Below are positions 35,285 through 45,938 of a DNA stretch of 64,000 bases, one piece after another. The first letter of the stretch is position 1; every line of letters starts with the position of its first letter. Location: NCBI RefSeq assembly GCF_004120195.1, contig NZ_SCHN01000013.1, positions 1 through 64,000 of the forward strand, in the 5' to 3' direction. A program made the translations under genes and the position numbers. Below the pieces are notes generated by a model, which was not told the DNA's origin, did no database searches, and saw only the letters and a program-made list of their open reading frames with translations. Source of the DNA: Enterovibrio baiacu. GTDB taxonomy: Bacteria; Pseudomonadota; Gammaproteobacteria; Enterobacterales; Vibrionaceae.

Positions 35285-37645
35285 TCAATTAAACAAACTA
35301 TTAAACCACCCCACGGGGTCTGGCTTATCACAACGCTTGCGCCATGCACCTGTCGGATCCCACATAGGCAGCTTTGCCTTACTAAAACAATCCGTCAAAA
35401 ACTGACCGTCTTTCACCGTATACGGCACTGTGGTCAAATTCGCTGGCCAGCTTAAAGTCAGCGGCTCAGGTTGACGCGCTGTCATGTAATCTGCATACAC
35501 ACGTAACGCTCCGGATGAGCCAGTGAGTTTGGTCGATTTGTTGTCATCGCGCCCCAACCAAACCGTTACCACTTCTCGCCCATCAATGCCTACGTACCAA
35601 CTGTCGCGGTTGTTATCGGTAGTACCGGTTTTCCCCGCAAGGCCAGCCCATCCGAAAGACGGCTGCAAGAAGCGCGCAGTTCCTGATTTAACCACATCCT
35701 TCATGGCGTAAATCGTCAACCAACTCGCTTGCTCTGGGAGCGCTTGACTCGCCTTAGGCCAATTGCGATAAAGCACCTGCCCTTGTTGCGTCACCACCGC
35801 GCGCAACGCGGTCAATGGCGCTTTGCGACCACCACTGCCCAGCGTTTGGAACATCTGGGTCACTTCCATTGGCGTGAGCGTAAATGCCCCCAGCAATAAA
35901 GACGGAACGCGCGTGATTTGCGCGGGGTCGACACCAAGATCTTCAAAGGTATCAATCACGGTATTCAGGCCAAGGGCGAGACCAAGGTTTACCGTAGGAA
36001 TGTTGTAAGAGTTGGCCAACGCCTTGAGTAAAGGCACCTGTCCGCGGTATTTACGATCATAGTTACGAGGTCGCCATTCACTGCCTTGATCGCCTTTTAA
36101 TACTACGGGCTTATCGTCCAACGGCGTGGAAAGGTTGTATTTTTCTGGTTCAGACAGTGCAGCAAGATAGACCGCTGGCTTTGAGAGCGAGCCAATCTGA
36201 CGGCTGCCATTCAACGCCCGGTTGAAGCCCGCATATCCTGGACGGCTTCCCCCGACCATGGCGCGGATCTCCCCGCTTTGGCGATCGGCAATCACGACAG
36301 CTGCTTCCAGTTTGTCGCCCGCAACCTTGCGCAATTCTTTCACCTTTTTCACCACGGTCTTTTCAATCAAAGATTGAGACAAAGGATCGAGGGTGCTGAA
36401 CACGCGTAATCCGCTTTCTGGATTGAATTGGTTACCCACTCGCTCGCGAATTTCTCGGGTTAGCTGTTCAAAATACGCTGGCTGGCGACTGTTCAAACTG
36501 GGTGATTGCTGCACATCTAGCGGACGTGCGGCGGCTTGTGCGTATTGGTTCGAGGTCAGCACATTGCTTTGCATCATCATACGCAACACGAGATCTCGAC
36601 GCTCTTGAGCGCGTTCAGGGTATCGCCACGGATTGTAATAAGACGGCCCTTTCACCATGCCCACCAGCAAAGCCAATTGGTCGATACGAAGTTCTTCAAT
36701 AGGGCGACCAAAATACAAACGCGCCCCCAGCGGGAAACCATGCACGCCTTGCCCCCTCGCTTGTCCTAAATAGACTTCGTTAAGGTAGGCTTCGAGAATG
36801 CGGTCTTTGCTGTAACGGTAATCCAAAATGATGGCGATATACGCTTCCTGCACTTTTCGCCACAAGGTTCTGTCACGGGTGAGGAAGAGGTTTTTTGCCA
36901 ACTGTTGCGTCAGTGTCGAGCCACCTTGCACCGTTCGCCCTGCCCGAATGTTGGCGACAAGCGCGCGAGCAATCGCCATCGGAGACACGCCATCGTGATG
37001 GTAGAAATCACGATCCTCAGTCGTCAGCAAGGCATCAACAAGAAACTCAGGAAAACGTTCACGGGGAAGGAAAATACGCTGCTCATCCGTATTGGATTCC
37101 ATCATGCCCAGCAGCTTAGGTTCGATACGCAGATAACCACGCTGTTTACCACTATCAAGCTGCTTGATGGCACTCACGCCATCGTCGCTAAAGGAAATCA
37201 TGACGTGTTGCGCTTGCTCGGGTCCATCTTCAAATTCGAAAGGACGACGCACCAATTCCACGCGTGTTTTGGACGAAGAGTATTCCCCTGGGCGCTGCGG
37301 ATTCCGGACCTTGTTGTAGTTGAGCAAATCCAACTCTCGCTTGAGCGTTGAAATATCAACAGGCTCACCCGGTGCGAGATGCAGGACGCGGCCATACACC
37401 ACCGCGGGCAGCTGCCAGATTTGCCCTTCAAAGCGCTCTTGGATTTTCCCATCAAGGTAAATCCCTAAAATAGCCAGTGCCGCAATGCCGACTAATGCCA
37501 GCTTGAAACCCAATGATAACAGGCGGCGTCCCCACCCTTTTGATGGCGGGCTTTTCTTCGTGCCTCGCTTAGAAGCAGTAGATTTAGTGGCGGCGGTTTT
37601 TGAACGCGTTCGTGACGTCGTTTTTTTTGGTGTTGGTTTTGTCAT
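35285..37645 (-). CDS. mrcB: Penicillin-binding protein 1B (bifunctional)
   Basis: Class A PBP, making and crosslinking peptidoglycan at the inner membrane. It has a basic Thr/Lys-rich cytoplasmic tail, one membrane helix (about 40-65), and the GT51 glycosyltransferase motifs TTEDRDFYHHDG, GGSTLTQQLAKN and LEAYLNEVYLGQ. The transpeptidase has SLSK in IGSLSKPAVYL, SYN in LANSYNIPTVN and KTGT in AGKTGTTDNNRDSW. The ATG at 37645 gives 786 residues. A TTG at 37660, overlapping the hrpB stop, is an alternative with GGGA upstream. Downstream of hrpB as in E. coli. Confidence 0.95.
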   Translation of the reverse strand: MTKPTPKKTTSRTRSKTAATKSTASKRGTKKSPPSKGWGRRLLSLGFKLALVGIAALAILGIYLDGKIQERFEGQIWQLPAVVYGRVLHLAPGEPVDISTLKRELDLLNYNKVRNPQRPGEYSSSKTRVELVRRPFEFEDGPEQAQHVMISFSDDGVSAIKQLDSGKQRGYLRIEPKLLGMMESNTDEQRIFLPRERFPEFLVDALLTTEDRDFYHHDGVSPMAIARALVANIRAGRTVQGGSTLTQQLAKNLFLTRDRTLWRKVQEAYIAIILDYRYSKDRILEAYLNEVYLGQARGQGVHGFPLGARLYFGRPIEELRIDQLALLVGMVKGPSYYNPWRYPERAQERRDLVLRMMMQSNVLTSNQYAQAAARPLDVQQSPSLNSRQPAYFEQLTREIRERVGNQFNPESGLRVFSTLDPLSQSLIEKTVVKKVKELRKVAGDKLEAAVVIADRQSGEIRAMVGGSRPGYAGFNRALNGSRQIGSLSKPAVYLAALSEPEKYNLSTPLDDKPVVLKGDQGSEWRPRNYDRKYRGQVPLLKALANSYNIPTVNLGLALGLNTVIDTFEDLGVDPAQITRVPSLLLGAFTLTPMEVTQMFQTLGSGGRKAPLTALRAVVTQQGQVLYRNWPKASQALPEQASWLTIYAMKDVVKSGTARFLQPSFGWAGLAGKTGTTDNNRDSWYVGIDGREVVTVWLGRDDNKSTKLTGSSGALRVYADYMTARQPEPLTLSWPANLTTVPYTVKDGQFLTDCFSKAKLPMWDPTGAWRKRCDKPDPVGWFNSLFN

Positions 37646-37656
37646 GGATTTGTCGT

Positions 37657-40152
37657 TCAAGATCCCGGTTTAAAGTGGCGTTTCGTTAGCTTTGTCGGCT
37701 GATGATTTGCAGGGTCATCTGGCCATACATGCTTGGGGTATCGCCCTTTCATTTCTTTTTGTACTTCGCGGTAGGCACCTTGCCAAAAGCCCGCTAAGTC
37801 TTGTGTTATTTGCAATGGTCGCTGTGCAGGGCTGAGCAATTCCACCACCAGTGTCACTTGCCCATCAGCAATGGTGGGTGATGATGCCTGACCATACATT
37901 TCTTGCATCTTCACCGCCAATGCTGGCTTTTGATCAGCATGATAGCGAATGCGGTACGTTGAGCCCGTTGGCACTTGATAGGTTTCAGGTAACAAACGAT
38001 TAAGCTGCTTTGTATTCTCCCAACCAATGCGTGCTTCGAGTGCGCTGTACGCATCCACACTCTTTAAGCCGTTCATCCCTTTCACACCATTCATGAACGG
38101 GGCAAACCAGCCTTCAAGCTCGCTCAATAGGCTTTCTTCATCCATGGCTGGAAGCACAATAGCCAGTTCCCATGCAATGGCACAACGTGCACGGGTTAAC
38201 AGGCTCTGTGTTTTCTCTGACAAGGTTAAACACGACAGGCCTTTTCGTTTCACGGCTTGCAACAATGCTTGCGTTCGAAGTGCTTCACTCACGTTGCTGA
38301 TAGGGGTACGAGAAACAACGATCTCGCCACAGCACACTTGCTTTTCCGCCACCAGCGCGCCTTTTTTATCGTCCCAGTCTACCCACTCTCGTTGAGAAAA
38401 CAGTGAAGGTAACTGGGTTTGCAGATCTTCCATGTCCGCGCGGCAAGCAGTAAAAATACGGCTATCGCCTTGCGAGACACTCATCAAATCAATGGCGATC
38501 AGGCATTTCTCATTAGACATTGGGTGCTGGTCATCCAGCTTGGCACCGTGACCATTGCTCAATAAATATCGCCCATCCGTGCCGCGTGATTGCGCCACCC
38601 GGTCTGGCCACGCCGAGGCAGCCAACACAGGTAACCAATCAGCTTGAATTGCTAACTGCAAACGCCCGTTCAGACGCTCCGTCAATTGTTGAGCACGTTG
38701 TAACTGCGGTCCTTTACGTTCCGCCAAGCGCATTAACTGTAAACGAAGGTCTGGGTCTCTGTTTCCTCTCGGTGGCTCTTCCGCCCATGCAGCTAGCCAA
38801 GCGGCTGTCGACAAGGCAGACGCGTCAAGGTCGGCGGCTGTCACCAGCATCGCGCCTAAACGTGCATCTGTGCCAAGCGCTGCGACGCGTTTGCCTTTGG
38901 CGGTAAGCCCGCCAGATGCCTCTAACACACCAAGCTGCATTAACAGGTTAACGGCTTGCTGCCAGTGCTGCGTTGGCGGCAGGTCAAGCCATTGCAAGTC
39001 TTGCGGTGAACAGCCCCATTGCACTAGCTCTAACACCAACTGCGTTAAATCACTGGTGGTCATTTCAGGGTCAGGCACCGCGCGCATACGTTGAAAGGTT
39101 TCTTCGCTGTAAAGACGCAAACACACACCTTCAGACAAGCGCCCTGCACGGCCTGCGCGCTGAATGGCTGACGACCGCGCAATTTGAATCGTATCGAGTT
39201 TGGTGATGCCTGTTTTTCGATTAAATCGCGCGACGCGCTCTATACCACTGTCCACCACCAAACGAATCCCTTCGATGGTCAAACTGGTTTCAGCAATATT
39301 GGTGGCAAGCACCACTTTTCGCTGTCCGTTCGGCGCCGGAGCAATGGCCGCTTGTTGTTCTTTGGCTGTCAGCTGACCGTACAAAGGACAAATCAGCACA
39401 TCCTCAGACACTTTGTCGCGCAGCGCGTCAGCGGTGCGTTGTATTTCACCGACACCCGGCAAAAAAACCAAAGCTGAGCCCTGCTCTTTCTCAAGCAATT
39501 GCGCCACCGCACTGGCGACCGCATTCTCGTAGCCATACTGACGCGGCACCGTCTGATAGCGCGCTTCTACCGGAAAACTGCGCCCTTCTGACTCAAGGTA
39601 GGCTGCGTCAGGCAACATGCCCGACAGCGCATTGTCATCCAAGGTGGCGGACATCACGAGAAGCGTGAGGTCATCACACAGGCCTTGCTGCACATCCAAG
39701 GACAAGGCCAAGGCAAGATCCGCATGCAGACTGCGCTCGTGAAATTCATCGAAGATCACCAGATCCACACCCGACAATTCTGGGTCGGCTTGGATCATTC
39801 TCGTCAGCACACCCTCAGTGACAATCTCCAATCTGGTTTTGTCACTGACTCGGGTTTCCCCACGAACTCGCAAGCCCACGGATTCTCCGACTTTCTCACC
39901 ACGCTGATTCGCCAAAAACGTGGCAATGTTTCGCGCCGCCAAACGACGAGGTTCTAACAAAATAATTTTGCCGTCGAACACACCACGTTCGAGCAAGACA
40001 TGAGGGAGTCGTGTTGATTTGCCCGCACCGGGCGGCGCTTTGAGGATCACTTGAGGGCGTTCAGCCAATGCAGAAATAATGTCGTCGAGCACACTGTCGA
40101 TGGGGAGCTGTGACAAATCAAAAGCCTTTGTGTCAGAATTACCAGCGAGCAT
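37657..40152 (-). CDS. hrpB: ATP-dependent helicase HrpB (DEAH box)
   Basis: A DExH-type helicase of unknown RNA or DNA substrate. From MLAGNSDTKAFDLSQLP it has 831 residues. Motifs: Walker A KAPPGAGKSTRLPH, DEFHERSLHADLAL, VMSATLDD, ATNIAETSLTIEG and QRAGRAGR. The frame is open back to 40272, but the extension would read through a repeat remnant, and ATG 40152 fits the family start. Only 62 bp separate it from the divergent thpR. Confidence 0.94.
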   Translation of the reverse strand: MLAGNSDTKAFDLSQLPIDSVLDDIISALAERPQVILKAPPGAGKSTRLPHVLLERGVFDGKIILLEPRRLAARNIATFLANQRGEKVGESVGLRVRGETRVSDKTRLEIVTEGVLTRMIQADPELSGVDLVIFDEFHERSLHADLALALSLDVQQGLCDDLTLLVMSATLDDNALSGMLPDAAYLESEGRSFPVEARYQTVPRQYGYENAVASAVAQLLEKEQGSALVFLPGVGEIQRTADALRDKVSEDVLICPLYGQLTAKEQQAAIAPAPNGQRKVVLATNIAETSLTIEGIRLVVDSGIERVARFNRKTGITKLDTIQIARSSAIQRAGRAGRLSEGVCLRLYSEETFQRMRAVPDPEMTTSDLTQLVLELVQWGCSPQDLQWLDLPPTQHWQQAVNLLMQLGVLEASGGLTAKGKRVAALGTDARLGAMLVTAADLDASALSTAAWLAAWAEEPPRGNRDPDLRLQLMRLAERKGPQLQRAQQLTERLNGRLQLAIQADWLPVLAASAWPDRVAQSRGTDGRYLLSNGHGAKLDDQHPMSNEKCLIAIDLMSVSQGDSRIFTACRADMEDLQTQLPSLFSQREWVDWDDKKGALVAEKQVCCGEIVVSRTPISNVSEALRTQALLQAVKRKGLSCLTLSEKTQSLLTRARCAIAWELAIVLPAMDEESLLSELEGWFAPFMNGVKGMNGLKSVDAYSALEARIGWENTKQLNRLLPETYQVPTGSTYRIRYHADQKPALAVKMQEMYGQASSPTIADGQVTLVVELLSPAQRPLQITQDLAGFWQGAYREVQKEMKGRYPKHVWPDDPANHQPTKLTKRHFKPGS

Positions 40153-40154
40153 TG

Positions 40155-40187
40155 TATACCCAAACAATACCAAGATGCAGGATTCAG
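40155..40187. repeat. Solo copy of the MITE-type terminal repeat
   Basis: 33 bp beginning TATACCCAAACAATACCAAG and ending GATGCAGGATTCAG. It matches the inverted right end of the element at 18681-18944 at most positions. No second end is visible nearby. It lies two bases upstream of the hrpB start codon. Confidence 0.7.
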
Positions 40188-40214
40188 AAGGCACCGAGAC
40201 AGAGGAATGAAGTA

Positions 40215-40844
40215 ATGAATCGCACGCGCCGTCTGTTCTTTGCATTGGATTTTTCAACGCCAGATAACGCACAGGCGAAAGCGGAGATAGTCACGCTCAA
40301 GCAGGCCCTGTCACCACTCGGACACCCCGTGCCCGATGACAACCTGCACCTGACACTCGCTTTTCTCGGGAATGTTTCGCAGCAAGATTATGTCGCGCTC
40401 TGCCGCGCCGCTGACAAGATAGACGCCTCGGCCTTTTCGCTTCGCACTGCATCTCTTGGGTACTTCAATAAGCCCCAAATACTCTGGCTGGGCATTCACC
40501 CCTCCGTCGAGCTTCAACGTTTAGCGGAAACCATCAATACGCTCAGCCAAGCCGTACTAAACATAGACAAAGGCGATACGCCCAACGCGCCAAACTTCTT
40601 GCCCCATATCAGCCTGCTTCGACAGGTAAAGCCCGGCGCTATTGATAACACTAAAGATGAATATAAAGAGGGAATATCGTCATTGCTGACCGTGCAGCGC
40701 TTCGGCCTTTACGCATCGGCACCTCACCCTACACGCAAAGGCGTGCAATATACCTGCTTAAATGCGTGGGCTCTCCGCATCGCCACGCCAAAGCACCTAT
40801 CCGAATTACCGCCTAATTCGCCAAAGGATGACCATGAATTTTGA
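40215..40844 (+). CDS. thpR: RNA 2',3'-cyclic phosphodiesterase (LigT/ThpR)
   Basis: 2H phosphoesterase of 209 residues. The two catalytic HxTx/HxSx motifs are visible: HLTLAFLG near residue 44 and HISLLRQV near residue 133. It starts [13 protein letters not shown] after GAGGA. The open frame from 40110 would add residues from the repeat region and is not family-like. Its 3' end overlaps sfsA by 11 bases. Confidence 0.93.
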   Translation: MNRTRRLFFALDFSTPDNAQAKAEIVTLKQALSPLGHPVPDDNLHLTLAFLGNVSQQDYVALCRAADKIDASAFSLRTASLGYFNKPQILWLGIHPSVELQRLAETINTLSQAVLNIDKGDTPNAPNFLPHISLLRQVKPGAIDNTKDEYKEGISSLLTVQRFGLYASAPHPTRKGVQYTCLNAWALRIATPKHLSELPPNSPKDDHEF

Positions 40845-41544
40845 TCCACCACTGCAACCTGCCATTTTGATCCGACGTTACAAACGCTTTTTGGCCGATG
40901 TTCAACTGCCCGATGGCACAGAACGTACTATCCACTGTGCGAACACGGGAGCAATGACAGGGTGTGCAACGCCCGGCGATACCGTGTGGTATTCCACGTC
41001 TGACAATACAAAAAGAAAATATCCTAACAGTTGGGAAGTGACTGAAACGGCACAAGGGCATGTCATATGTGTCAACACCGCGCAGGCAAACCGACTCGTG
41101 GTTGAAGCCATACGTCATGATGTGGTGGAAGAACTCTTGGGTTATGAAGCACTTCGCACCGAAGTGCCCTACGGTGACGAAAAAAGCCGTATAGATATTT
41201 TGTTGCAGTCAGAAGGTCGGGAAGATTGCTACATCGAGGTAAAAAGCGTCACGTTACTCGATAAAGATGGGCAAGGATTTTTCCCGGATACCGTCACGAC
41301 TCGCGGGCAAAAACATTTACGAGAGTTAGCTACATTGGCGCAACAAGGAAAACGCGCGGTCCTGTTTTTCGCGGTCCTGCATACAGGGATCGAGAAGGTT
41401 TCCGCAGCAAAACATATAGATGCGGTCTATAATCAGTTACTTATAGAAGCAGCGTCATCTGGAGTGGAAATTATCTGCTACCAAGCTGCGCTGTCATCAG
41501 CCCATATGAGCATAAAAAACAAGGTCCCGTTTTACCGGATCTGA
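40834..41544 (+). CDS. sfsA: SfsA family protein
   Basis: A 236-residue protein named for sugar fermentation stimulation in E. coli, with a nuclease-like fold and uncertain function. Motifs: [56 protein letters not shown] and [13 protein letters not shown]. The ATG at 40834 follows AAGGA. Before dksA as in E. coli. Confidence 0.95.
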   Translation: MNFDPPLQPAILIRRYKRFLADVQLPDGTERTIHCANTGAMTGCATPGDTVWYSTSDNTKRKYPNSWEVTETAQGHVICVNTAQANRLVVEAIRHDVVEELLGYEALRTEVPYGDEKSRIDILLQSEGREDCYIEVKSVTLLDKDGQGFFPDTVTTRGQKHLRELATLAQQGKRAVLFFAVLHTGIEKVSAAKHIDAVYNQLLIEAASSGVEIICYQAALSSAHMSIKNKVPFYRI

Positions 41545-41595
41545 GAAAAAATGCTGACATGTTCACACTGGGGTTATGCAAGGCGAAAACAAAGA

Positions 41596-41624
41596 TTGCC
41601 TCGTATATGGGTTTCTGATATAGA
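41596..41624 (+). promoter_or_regulatory. dksA promoter (sigma70 type)
   Basis: -35 TTGCCT (41596-41601), 17-bp spacer and -10 TATAGA (41619-41624), 52 bp before the dksA start. Confidence 0.6.
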
Positions 41625-41676
41625 TACCGCCCTCTTTTGACCGAGCAGGTCAGGGTGTATTTAGGAGAACGCTTAC

Positions 41677-42126
41677 ATGCCAGAAAGCAAAGTAAAAAAA
41701 TCGCTGGGCATCCTGGCTACCGCCGGGTTAGAACCTTACCAAGAAAAGGCTGGCGAGGAGTACATGAATGATCAGCAAGTTGATCATTTCCGTAAGATCC
41801 TTGAAGCGTGGCGCAACCAACTTCGTGAAGAAGTCGATCGCACCGTTCACCACATGCAGGACGAAGCCGCAAACTTCCCAGATCCTGTAGACCGCGCAGC
41901 TCAGGAAGAAGAATTCAGCCTTGAACTACGCAACCGTGACCGTGAACGCAAGCTGATCAAAAAGATCGCAAAAACCCTACAACGTTTAGAAGATGACGAT
42001 TTTGGTTTCTGTGATTCTTGTGGTGTTGAGATTGGCGTTCGCCGTCTTGAAGCGCGCCCAACTGCTGATCTTTGCATTGACTGCAAAACGCTCGCAGAAA
42101 TCAAAGAAAAGCAAATGGCCGGCTAA
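41677..42126 (+). CDS. dksA: RNA polymerase-binding transcription factor DksA
   Basis: Binds the RNA polymerase secondary channel and works with ppGpp in the stringent response. The 149 residues form a coiled coil whose tip has the acidic DPVDRA motif, followed by a four-cysteine zinc finger (FCDSC and LCIDC). The tRNA promoter at 21770, with a GC-rich discriminator, is the kind of target DksA/ppGpp inhibits. Confidence 0.97.
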   Translation: MPESKVKKSLGILATAGLEPYQEKAGEEYMNDQQVDHFRKILEAWRNQLREEVDRTVHHMQDEAANFPDPVDRAAQEEEFSLELRNRDRERKLIKKIAKTLQRLEDDDFGFCDSCGVEIGVRRLEARPTADLCIDCKTLAEIKEKQMAG

Positions 42127-42153
42127 GGCTTACGCTTTCCAGCGAATAATGGC

Positions 42154-42180
42154 AAAAAGGGAGCTTTGGCTCCCTTTTTC
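42154..42180 (+). terminator. Terminator after dksA
   Basis: AAAAAGGGAGC pairs with GCTCCCTTTTT around TTTG. Confidence 0.93.
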
Positions 42181-42234
42181 CTTTTTCGTTTCAGGTAAAA
42201 ATTCAGTGTCCAGACAAACACGTAAACCTTGGTT

Positions 42235-43116
42235 ATGACAAACACGCACTACATTGGGCGATTTGCCCCTTCGCCATCTGGCCCGCTTCATTTCGGCTCA
42301 CTCGTTGCCGCGCTTGGCAGCTACCTTCAAGCACGTGCTCATCAAGGTCAATGGCTGGTTCGCATTGAAGATATTGACCCACCACGTGAAATCGCGGGAG
42401 CATCTGATGCCATCTTGAAAACGCTTGATGCCTTTGGATTGCACTGGGACGGTGATGTGCTTTACCAACACACCCGCAGCGATGCTTATCAAGCGCAAAT
42501 TGATGCGTGGTTAAAATCAGGCGACGCCTACTACTGCCAGTGCACTCGCAAACAAATCAAGGAATCTGGTGGTGTCTATTCGGGCACCTGTCGACACCTT
42601 GCGTTGCCGTCAGAAGAAGCGGCAGTGCGCGTTTGTATTGATAATCCCATCACTGAGTTCGTTGACGTACGTCACGGCGTCATTCGCCTCGATAGCGCGA
42701 TGGCAAGCGAAGACTTTATCATTAAGCGCCGAGATGGCCTTTTCGCGTATAATTTAGCCGTAGTGCTTGATGACATCGCACAAGGCGTAACAGAAGTGGT
42801 TCGCGGCGCAGACTTAATTGAACCTACAGGGCGACAAGTCTCTTTGTATCAAAAGTTGGGCGCAGAACCGGTCAGCTATTTACACTTGCCGCTTGCACTC
42901 AATGCTGACGGGAATAAGCTTTCTAAGCAAAACCACGCGCCTGCAGTTGATAACACGCATCCAGGCCCCGCCATTGAAGCGGCGCTGGCCTTTTTAGGCC
43001 ATCCAGTACCAACCGAATTACAAGGTGCCCCTGTCCCTACATTGTTGGATTGGGGGAAAGAAAATTGGCAGATCGAGAAGCTGCCAGCAGCAACGGAAGT
43101 TATTACAGCTTTCTAA
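42235..43116 (+). CDS. gluQ: Glutamyl-queuosine tRNA(Asp) synthetase
   Basis: A truncated glutamyl-tRNA synthetase paralogue that attaches glutamate to queuosine in tRNA-Asp. The 293 residues show the HIGH-type region [21 protein letters not shown], zinc-binding cysteines in YYCQCTRKQ and SGTCR, and the KMSKS-like NKLSKQN. The ATG at 42235 is chosen over an in-frame TTG at 42229. Follows dksA, as in E. coli. Confidence 0.96.
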   Translation: MTNTHYIGRFAPSPSGPLHFGSLVAALGSYLQARAHQGQWLVRIEDIDPPREIAGASDAILKTLDAFGLHWDGDVLYQHTRSDAYQAQIDAWLKSGDAYYCQCTRKQIKESGGVYSGTCRHLALPSEEAAVRVCIDNPITEFVDVRHGVIRLDSAMASEDFIIKRRDGLFAYNLAVVLDDIAQGVTEVVRGADLIEPTGRQVSLYQKLGAEPVSYLHLPLALNADGNKLSKQNHAPAVDNTHPGPAIEAALAFLGHPVPTELQGAPVPTLLDWGKENWQIEKLPAATEVITAF

Positions 43117-43184
43117 AATACGGGGCCGTGATATATGATATGCCGTCGTTTTTATGGCCCGACCTGTCACATACGAGGTGAGTT

Positions 43185-44600
43185 ATCTTTAATCGAGTTA
43201 CCAGCTTTTGCCGTAAGGTATTGAATCGCGACAACAAAGTGCGCGACATCGATGACCTGAAGCTTGAAATCATTCCTCGCCAAGAGCACGGTATATCAAG
43301 AAAAGATATCAGCGAAAATGCGCTGAAGGTACTTTATCGCCTGAATAAAGCCGGGTATGAAGCCTATCTTGTTGGCGGCGGTGTTCGCGATCTGTTGTTA
43401 GAAACAGAGCCTAAAGACTTTGATATCGCCACTAACGCGACCCCTGATGAAGTGCGCAAATTGTTCCGCAATTGCCGCCTCGTTGGCCGTCGTTTCCGCT
43501 TGGCACACATTCTATTTGGTCGCGACGTCATTGAAGTCGCTACCTTCCGCGGTCACCATTCCGGTGAAAAAAGCGAAAACAAAGGCGAGAAAAACGCGAG
43601 CCAATCACAATCAAATGATGGCATGCTGCTCCGCGATAACGTCTATGGCTCCATCGACGAAGATGCCCAGCGCCGCGATTTCACCGTGAATGCCCTTTAT
43701 TACAACATTGATGATTTCTCTGTTCGTGATTACGCAGGCGGTGTGGAAGACCTTAAAAATCGCGTGATCCGTCTTATTGGTGATCCTGAAACACGTTATC
43801 GCGAAGACCCAGTGCGCATGCTGCGTGCTGTGCGTTTTGCCGCGAAACTCGACATGGAAATCAATGCAGCCACTGCCGCACCTATTCCAGCGCTGGCCCA
43901 TTTGCTGCGTGATATTCCGTCAGCCCGTCTGTTTGAAGAAAGCCTTAAACTGCTTCAATCAGGTCACGGCTATGACACCTACGTCATGCTACGAGAGTAC
44001 AACCTGTTTTCACCGTTGTTCCCGATCTTAGAAGAGCACTTCACGGAAGATCGCAACAGCAAGTGTGAGCAGATGATGGCGCTCGTGCTGAAATCAACAG
44101 ATAACCGCGTCGCCACCCAACAACGCATTAACCCTGCATTCATGTATGCGGCAATGCTTTGGTACCCATTGGAAACGCGCGCGGAAGAAATCGCCTTCGA
44201 AAGTGGTCTTAGCTACTACGACGCCTTTATGGTCGCGGCAAACGACATCCTTGATGAACAAGTGAAGTCGATTGCCATCCCTCGTCGCTTTACCGCGATG
44301 ATCCGCGACATTTGGCAATTGCAGCTTCGCCTAAGCCGCCGCTCAGGAACCCGTGCATACAAACTGCTGGAACAACAAAAGTTTCGTGCAGCGTACGATT
44401 TCCTTGATATGCGTGGCAAGGTTGAAGGCGGCCAGTTGAGTGAGTTGGCGCAATGGTGGAATGACTTCCAACGCGCAGACCGTGATGGTCGCAACGACAT
44501 GGTTCAAGTGCTGAACAAAGCCAGTTCTACGAAGAAGGTACGCCGTCGTCGCAAAGCGAAACCACGTCGTCGTAAACCTCAGTCGAACCAAGAATCATGA
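43185..44600 (+). CDS. pcnB: Poly(A) polymerase I, with non-canonical ATC start
   Basis: Adds poly(A) tails to RNA 3' ends, promoting decay. The nucleotidyltransferase core is clear: [43 protein letters not shown], and a basic Arg/Lys tail. No ATG, GTG or CTG lies at the N-terminus; the first canonical-type codon is a TTG at 43221. Upstream in frame the codons read [12 protein letters not shown], which matches the E. coli N-terminus (FTRVANFCRKV) immediately after its initiator. The frame is closed by TGA at 43179, and GAGG lies six bases before ATC at 43185. E. coli pcnB is known to start at AUU, so ATC is the probable initiator. 471 codons. Confidence 0.9.
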   Translation: MFNRVTSFCRKVLNRDNKVRDIDDLKLEIIPRQEHGISRKDISENALKVLYRLNKAGYEAYLVGGGVRDLLLETEPKDFDIATNATPDEVRKLFRNCRLVGRRFRLAHILFGRDVIEVATFRGHHSGEKSENKGEKNASQSQSNDGMLLRDNVYGSIDEDAQRRDFTVNALYYNIDDFSVRDYAGGVEDLKNRVIRLIGDPETRYREDPVRMLRAVRFAAKLDMEINAATAAPIPALAHLLRDIPSARLFEESLKLLQSGHGYDTYVMLREYNLFSPLFPILEEHFTEDRNSKCEQMMALVLKSTDNRVATQQRINPAFMYAAMLWYPLETRAEEIAFESGLSYYDAFMVAANDILDEQVKSIAIPRRFTAMIRDIWQLQLRLSRRSGTRAYKLLEQQKFRAAYDFLDMRGKVEGGQLSELAQWWNDFQRADRDGRNDMVQVLNKASSTKKVRRRRKAKPRRRKPQSNQES

Positions 44601-45079
44601 TCCGTGTTTACATTGCGATTGGCAGTAATCTTGGCAATCCGGTAGAAAAAGCCTCCTTGGCCATTGCTGCGTTAAAGCAGCTACCGAACACACAATTTGT
44701 CTGTTGTTCCTCGCTGTATAGCAGCAAACCAATGGGGCCTTCAGACCAGCCAGATTACGTTAATGCAGTCGCAATTGTTGACACTTTGCTCGAACCGTTA
44801 GATCTTCTTGATCAGACACAGCGCATTGAGCTGGAGTTTGGTCGTGAGCGTAAGGACGAGCGCTGGGGACCAAGGACGTTGGATTTGGATATCCTCCTCT
44901 TTGGTGACCTGCAAATAAACAGTGAACGGTTGACCGTTCCACACTACGGGATGAAAGTGCGAGAGTTCGTGCTTTACCCTCTCGCCGAAATTGCCCCTGA
45001 CTTACATCTGCCCGATGGGAGTGCAGTCACCGATTTAGTGGCCGTCGTTGATAGAAACGGCCTTACCGCTATCGCGTGA
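44597..45079 (+). CDS. folK: 6-hydroxymethyl-dihydropterin pyrophosphokinase
   Basis: Folate pathway enzyme, 160 residues, starting [19 protein letters not shown]. Motifs: [20 protein letters not shown] and the signature [16 protein letters not shown]. The ATG overlaps the pcnB stop (ATGA), so translation is coupled. Confidence 0.96.
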   Translation: MIRVYIAIGSNLGNPVEKASLAIAALKQLPNTQFVCCSSLYSSKPMGPSDQPDYVNAVAIVDTLLEPLDLLDQTQRIELEFGRERKDERWGPRTLDLDILLFGDLQINSERLTVPHYGMKVREFVLYPLAEIAPDLHLPDGSAVTDLVAVVDRNGLTAIA

Positions 45080-45129
45080 CCACAAGGCGAAACCGCCTTT
45101 CAGACAGTAAGCAGGGTTTGGGAGACAAG

Positions 45130-45924
45130 ATGAAAAAGATTACGATAAACACCTTAATGGCATGGAAGCAGGAAGGGCGTAAATTTGCTACTGCAACCGC
45201 ATACGATGCGAGTTTTGCGCAGCTTTTCGAACAACAAGAAATGCCACTCCTGCTGGTTGGCGATTCTTTAGGTATGGTGCTTCAAGGCAAGAGTGACACG
45301 CTGTCAGTCTCGATTGAAGAAATTGCCTACCACACGCGCAGCGTGCGTGCAGGAAGTCCAAACTGTCTGCTGATGGCTGATATGCCATTTATGTCTTTCT
45401 CTACCCCAGAACAAGCCTGTGAAAATGCAGCCGTGCTAATGAAAGCCGGTGCTAACATGGTGAAGGTAGAAGGCGGACGCTGGTTAGCAGAAACCATTAC
45501 CACGCTGACACAACGCGCGGTGCCTGTTTGTGCCCACCTTGGCCTAACGCCACAGTCGGTCAATATTTTCGGCGGCTTTAAAGTACAAGGTCGTAGCGAA
45601 GAGCAAGCAGAGCAGATGCTGCAAGATGCCCTTACCCTTGAAGCGGCAGGCGCACAAATTATTTTGCTTGAGTGCGTACCCAAAGCACTCGCAGCACGCA
45701 TTACTGACGCGGTTCGCGTACCGGTTATTGGTATCGGCGCAGGTAATGCTACCGATGGCCAAATCCTTGTGATGCATGACATGTTTGGTATTTCGGCGAA
45801 CTACATTCCACGTTTTTCAAAAAACTACCTCGCGCAAACGGGTGACTTACGTCAAGCCGTTACACGCTATATCGAAGAAGTTGCAACTGGCGAGTTTCCT
45901 GGCCCAGAGCAGACGTTTAATTAA
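45130..45924 (+). CDS. panB: Ketopantoate hydroxymethyltransferase
   Basis: First committed step of pantothenate (coenzyme A) synthesis. The 264 residues start [18 protein letters not shown] after GGGAG. Motifs: [52 protein letters not shown] and [18 protein letters not shown]. The frame is open to 45076, overlapping folK, but the ATG at 45130 fits the family. Confidence 0.97.
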   Translation: MKKITINTLMAWKQEGRKFATATAYDASFAQLFEQQEMPLLLVGDSLGMVLQGKSDTLSVSIEEIAYHTRSVRAGSPNCLLMADMPFMSFSTPEQACENAAVLMKAGANMVKVEGGRWLAETITTLTQRAVPVCAHLGLTPQSVNIFGGFKVQGRSEEQAEQMLQDALTLEAAGAQIILLECVPKALAARITDAVRVPVIGIGAGNATDGQILVMHDMFGISANYIPRFSKNYLAQTGDLRQAVTRYIEEVATGEFPGPEQTFN

Positions 45925-45938
45925 GGAATGCTGAAATT

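Noticed and set aside
40110..40272. N-terminal extensions of HrpB (to 40272) and ThpR (from 40110).
   Set aside because: Both read through the repeat copy at 40155-40187; the internal starts fit family lengths and, for thpR, the ribosome-binding site.
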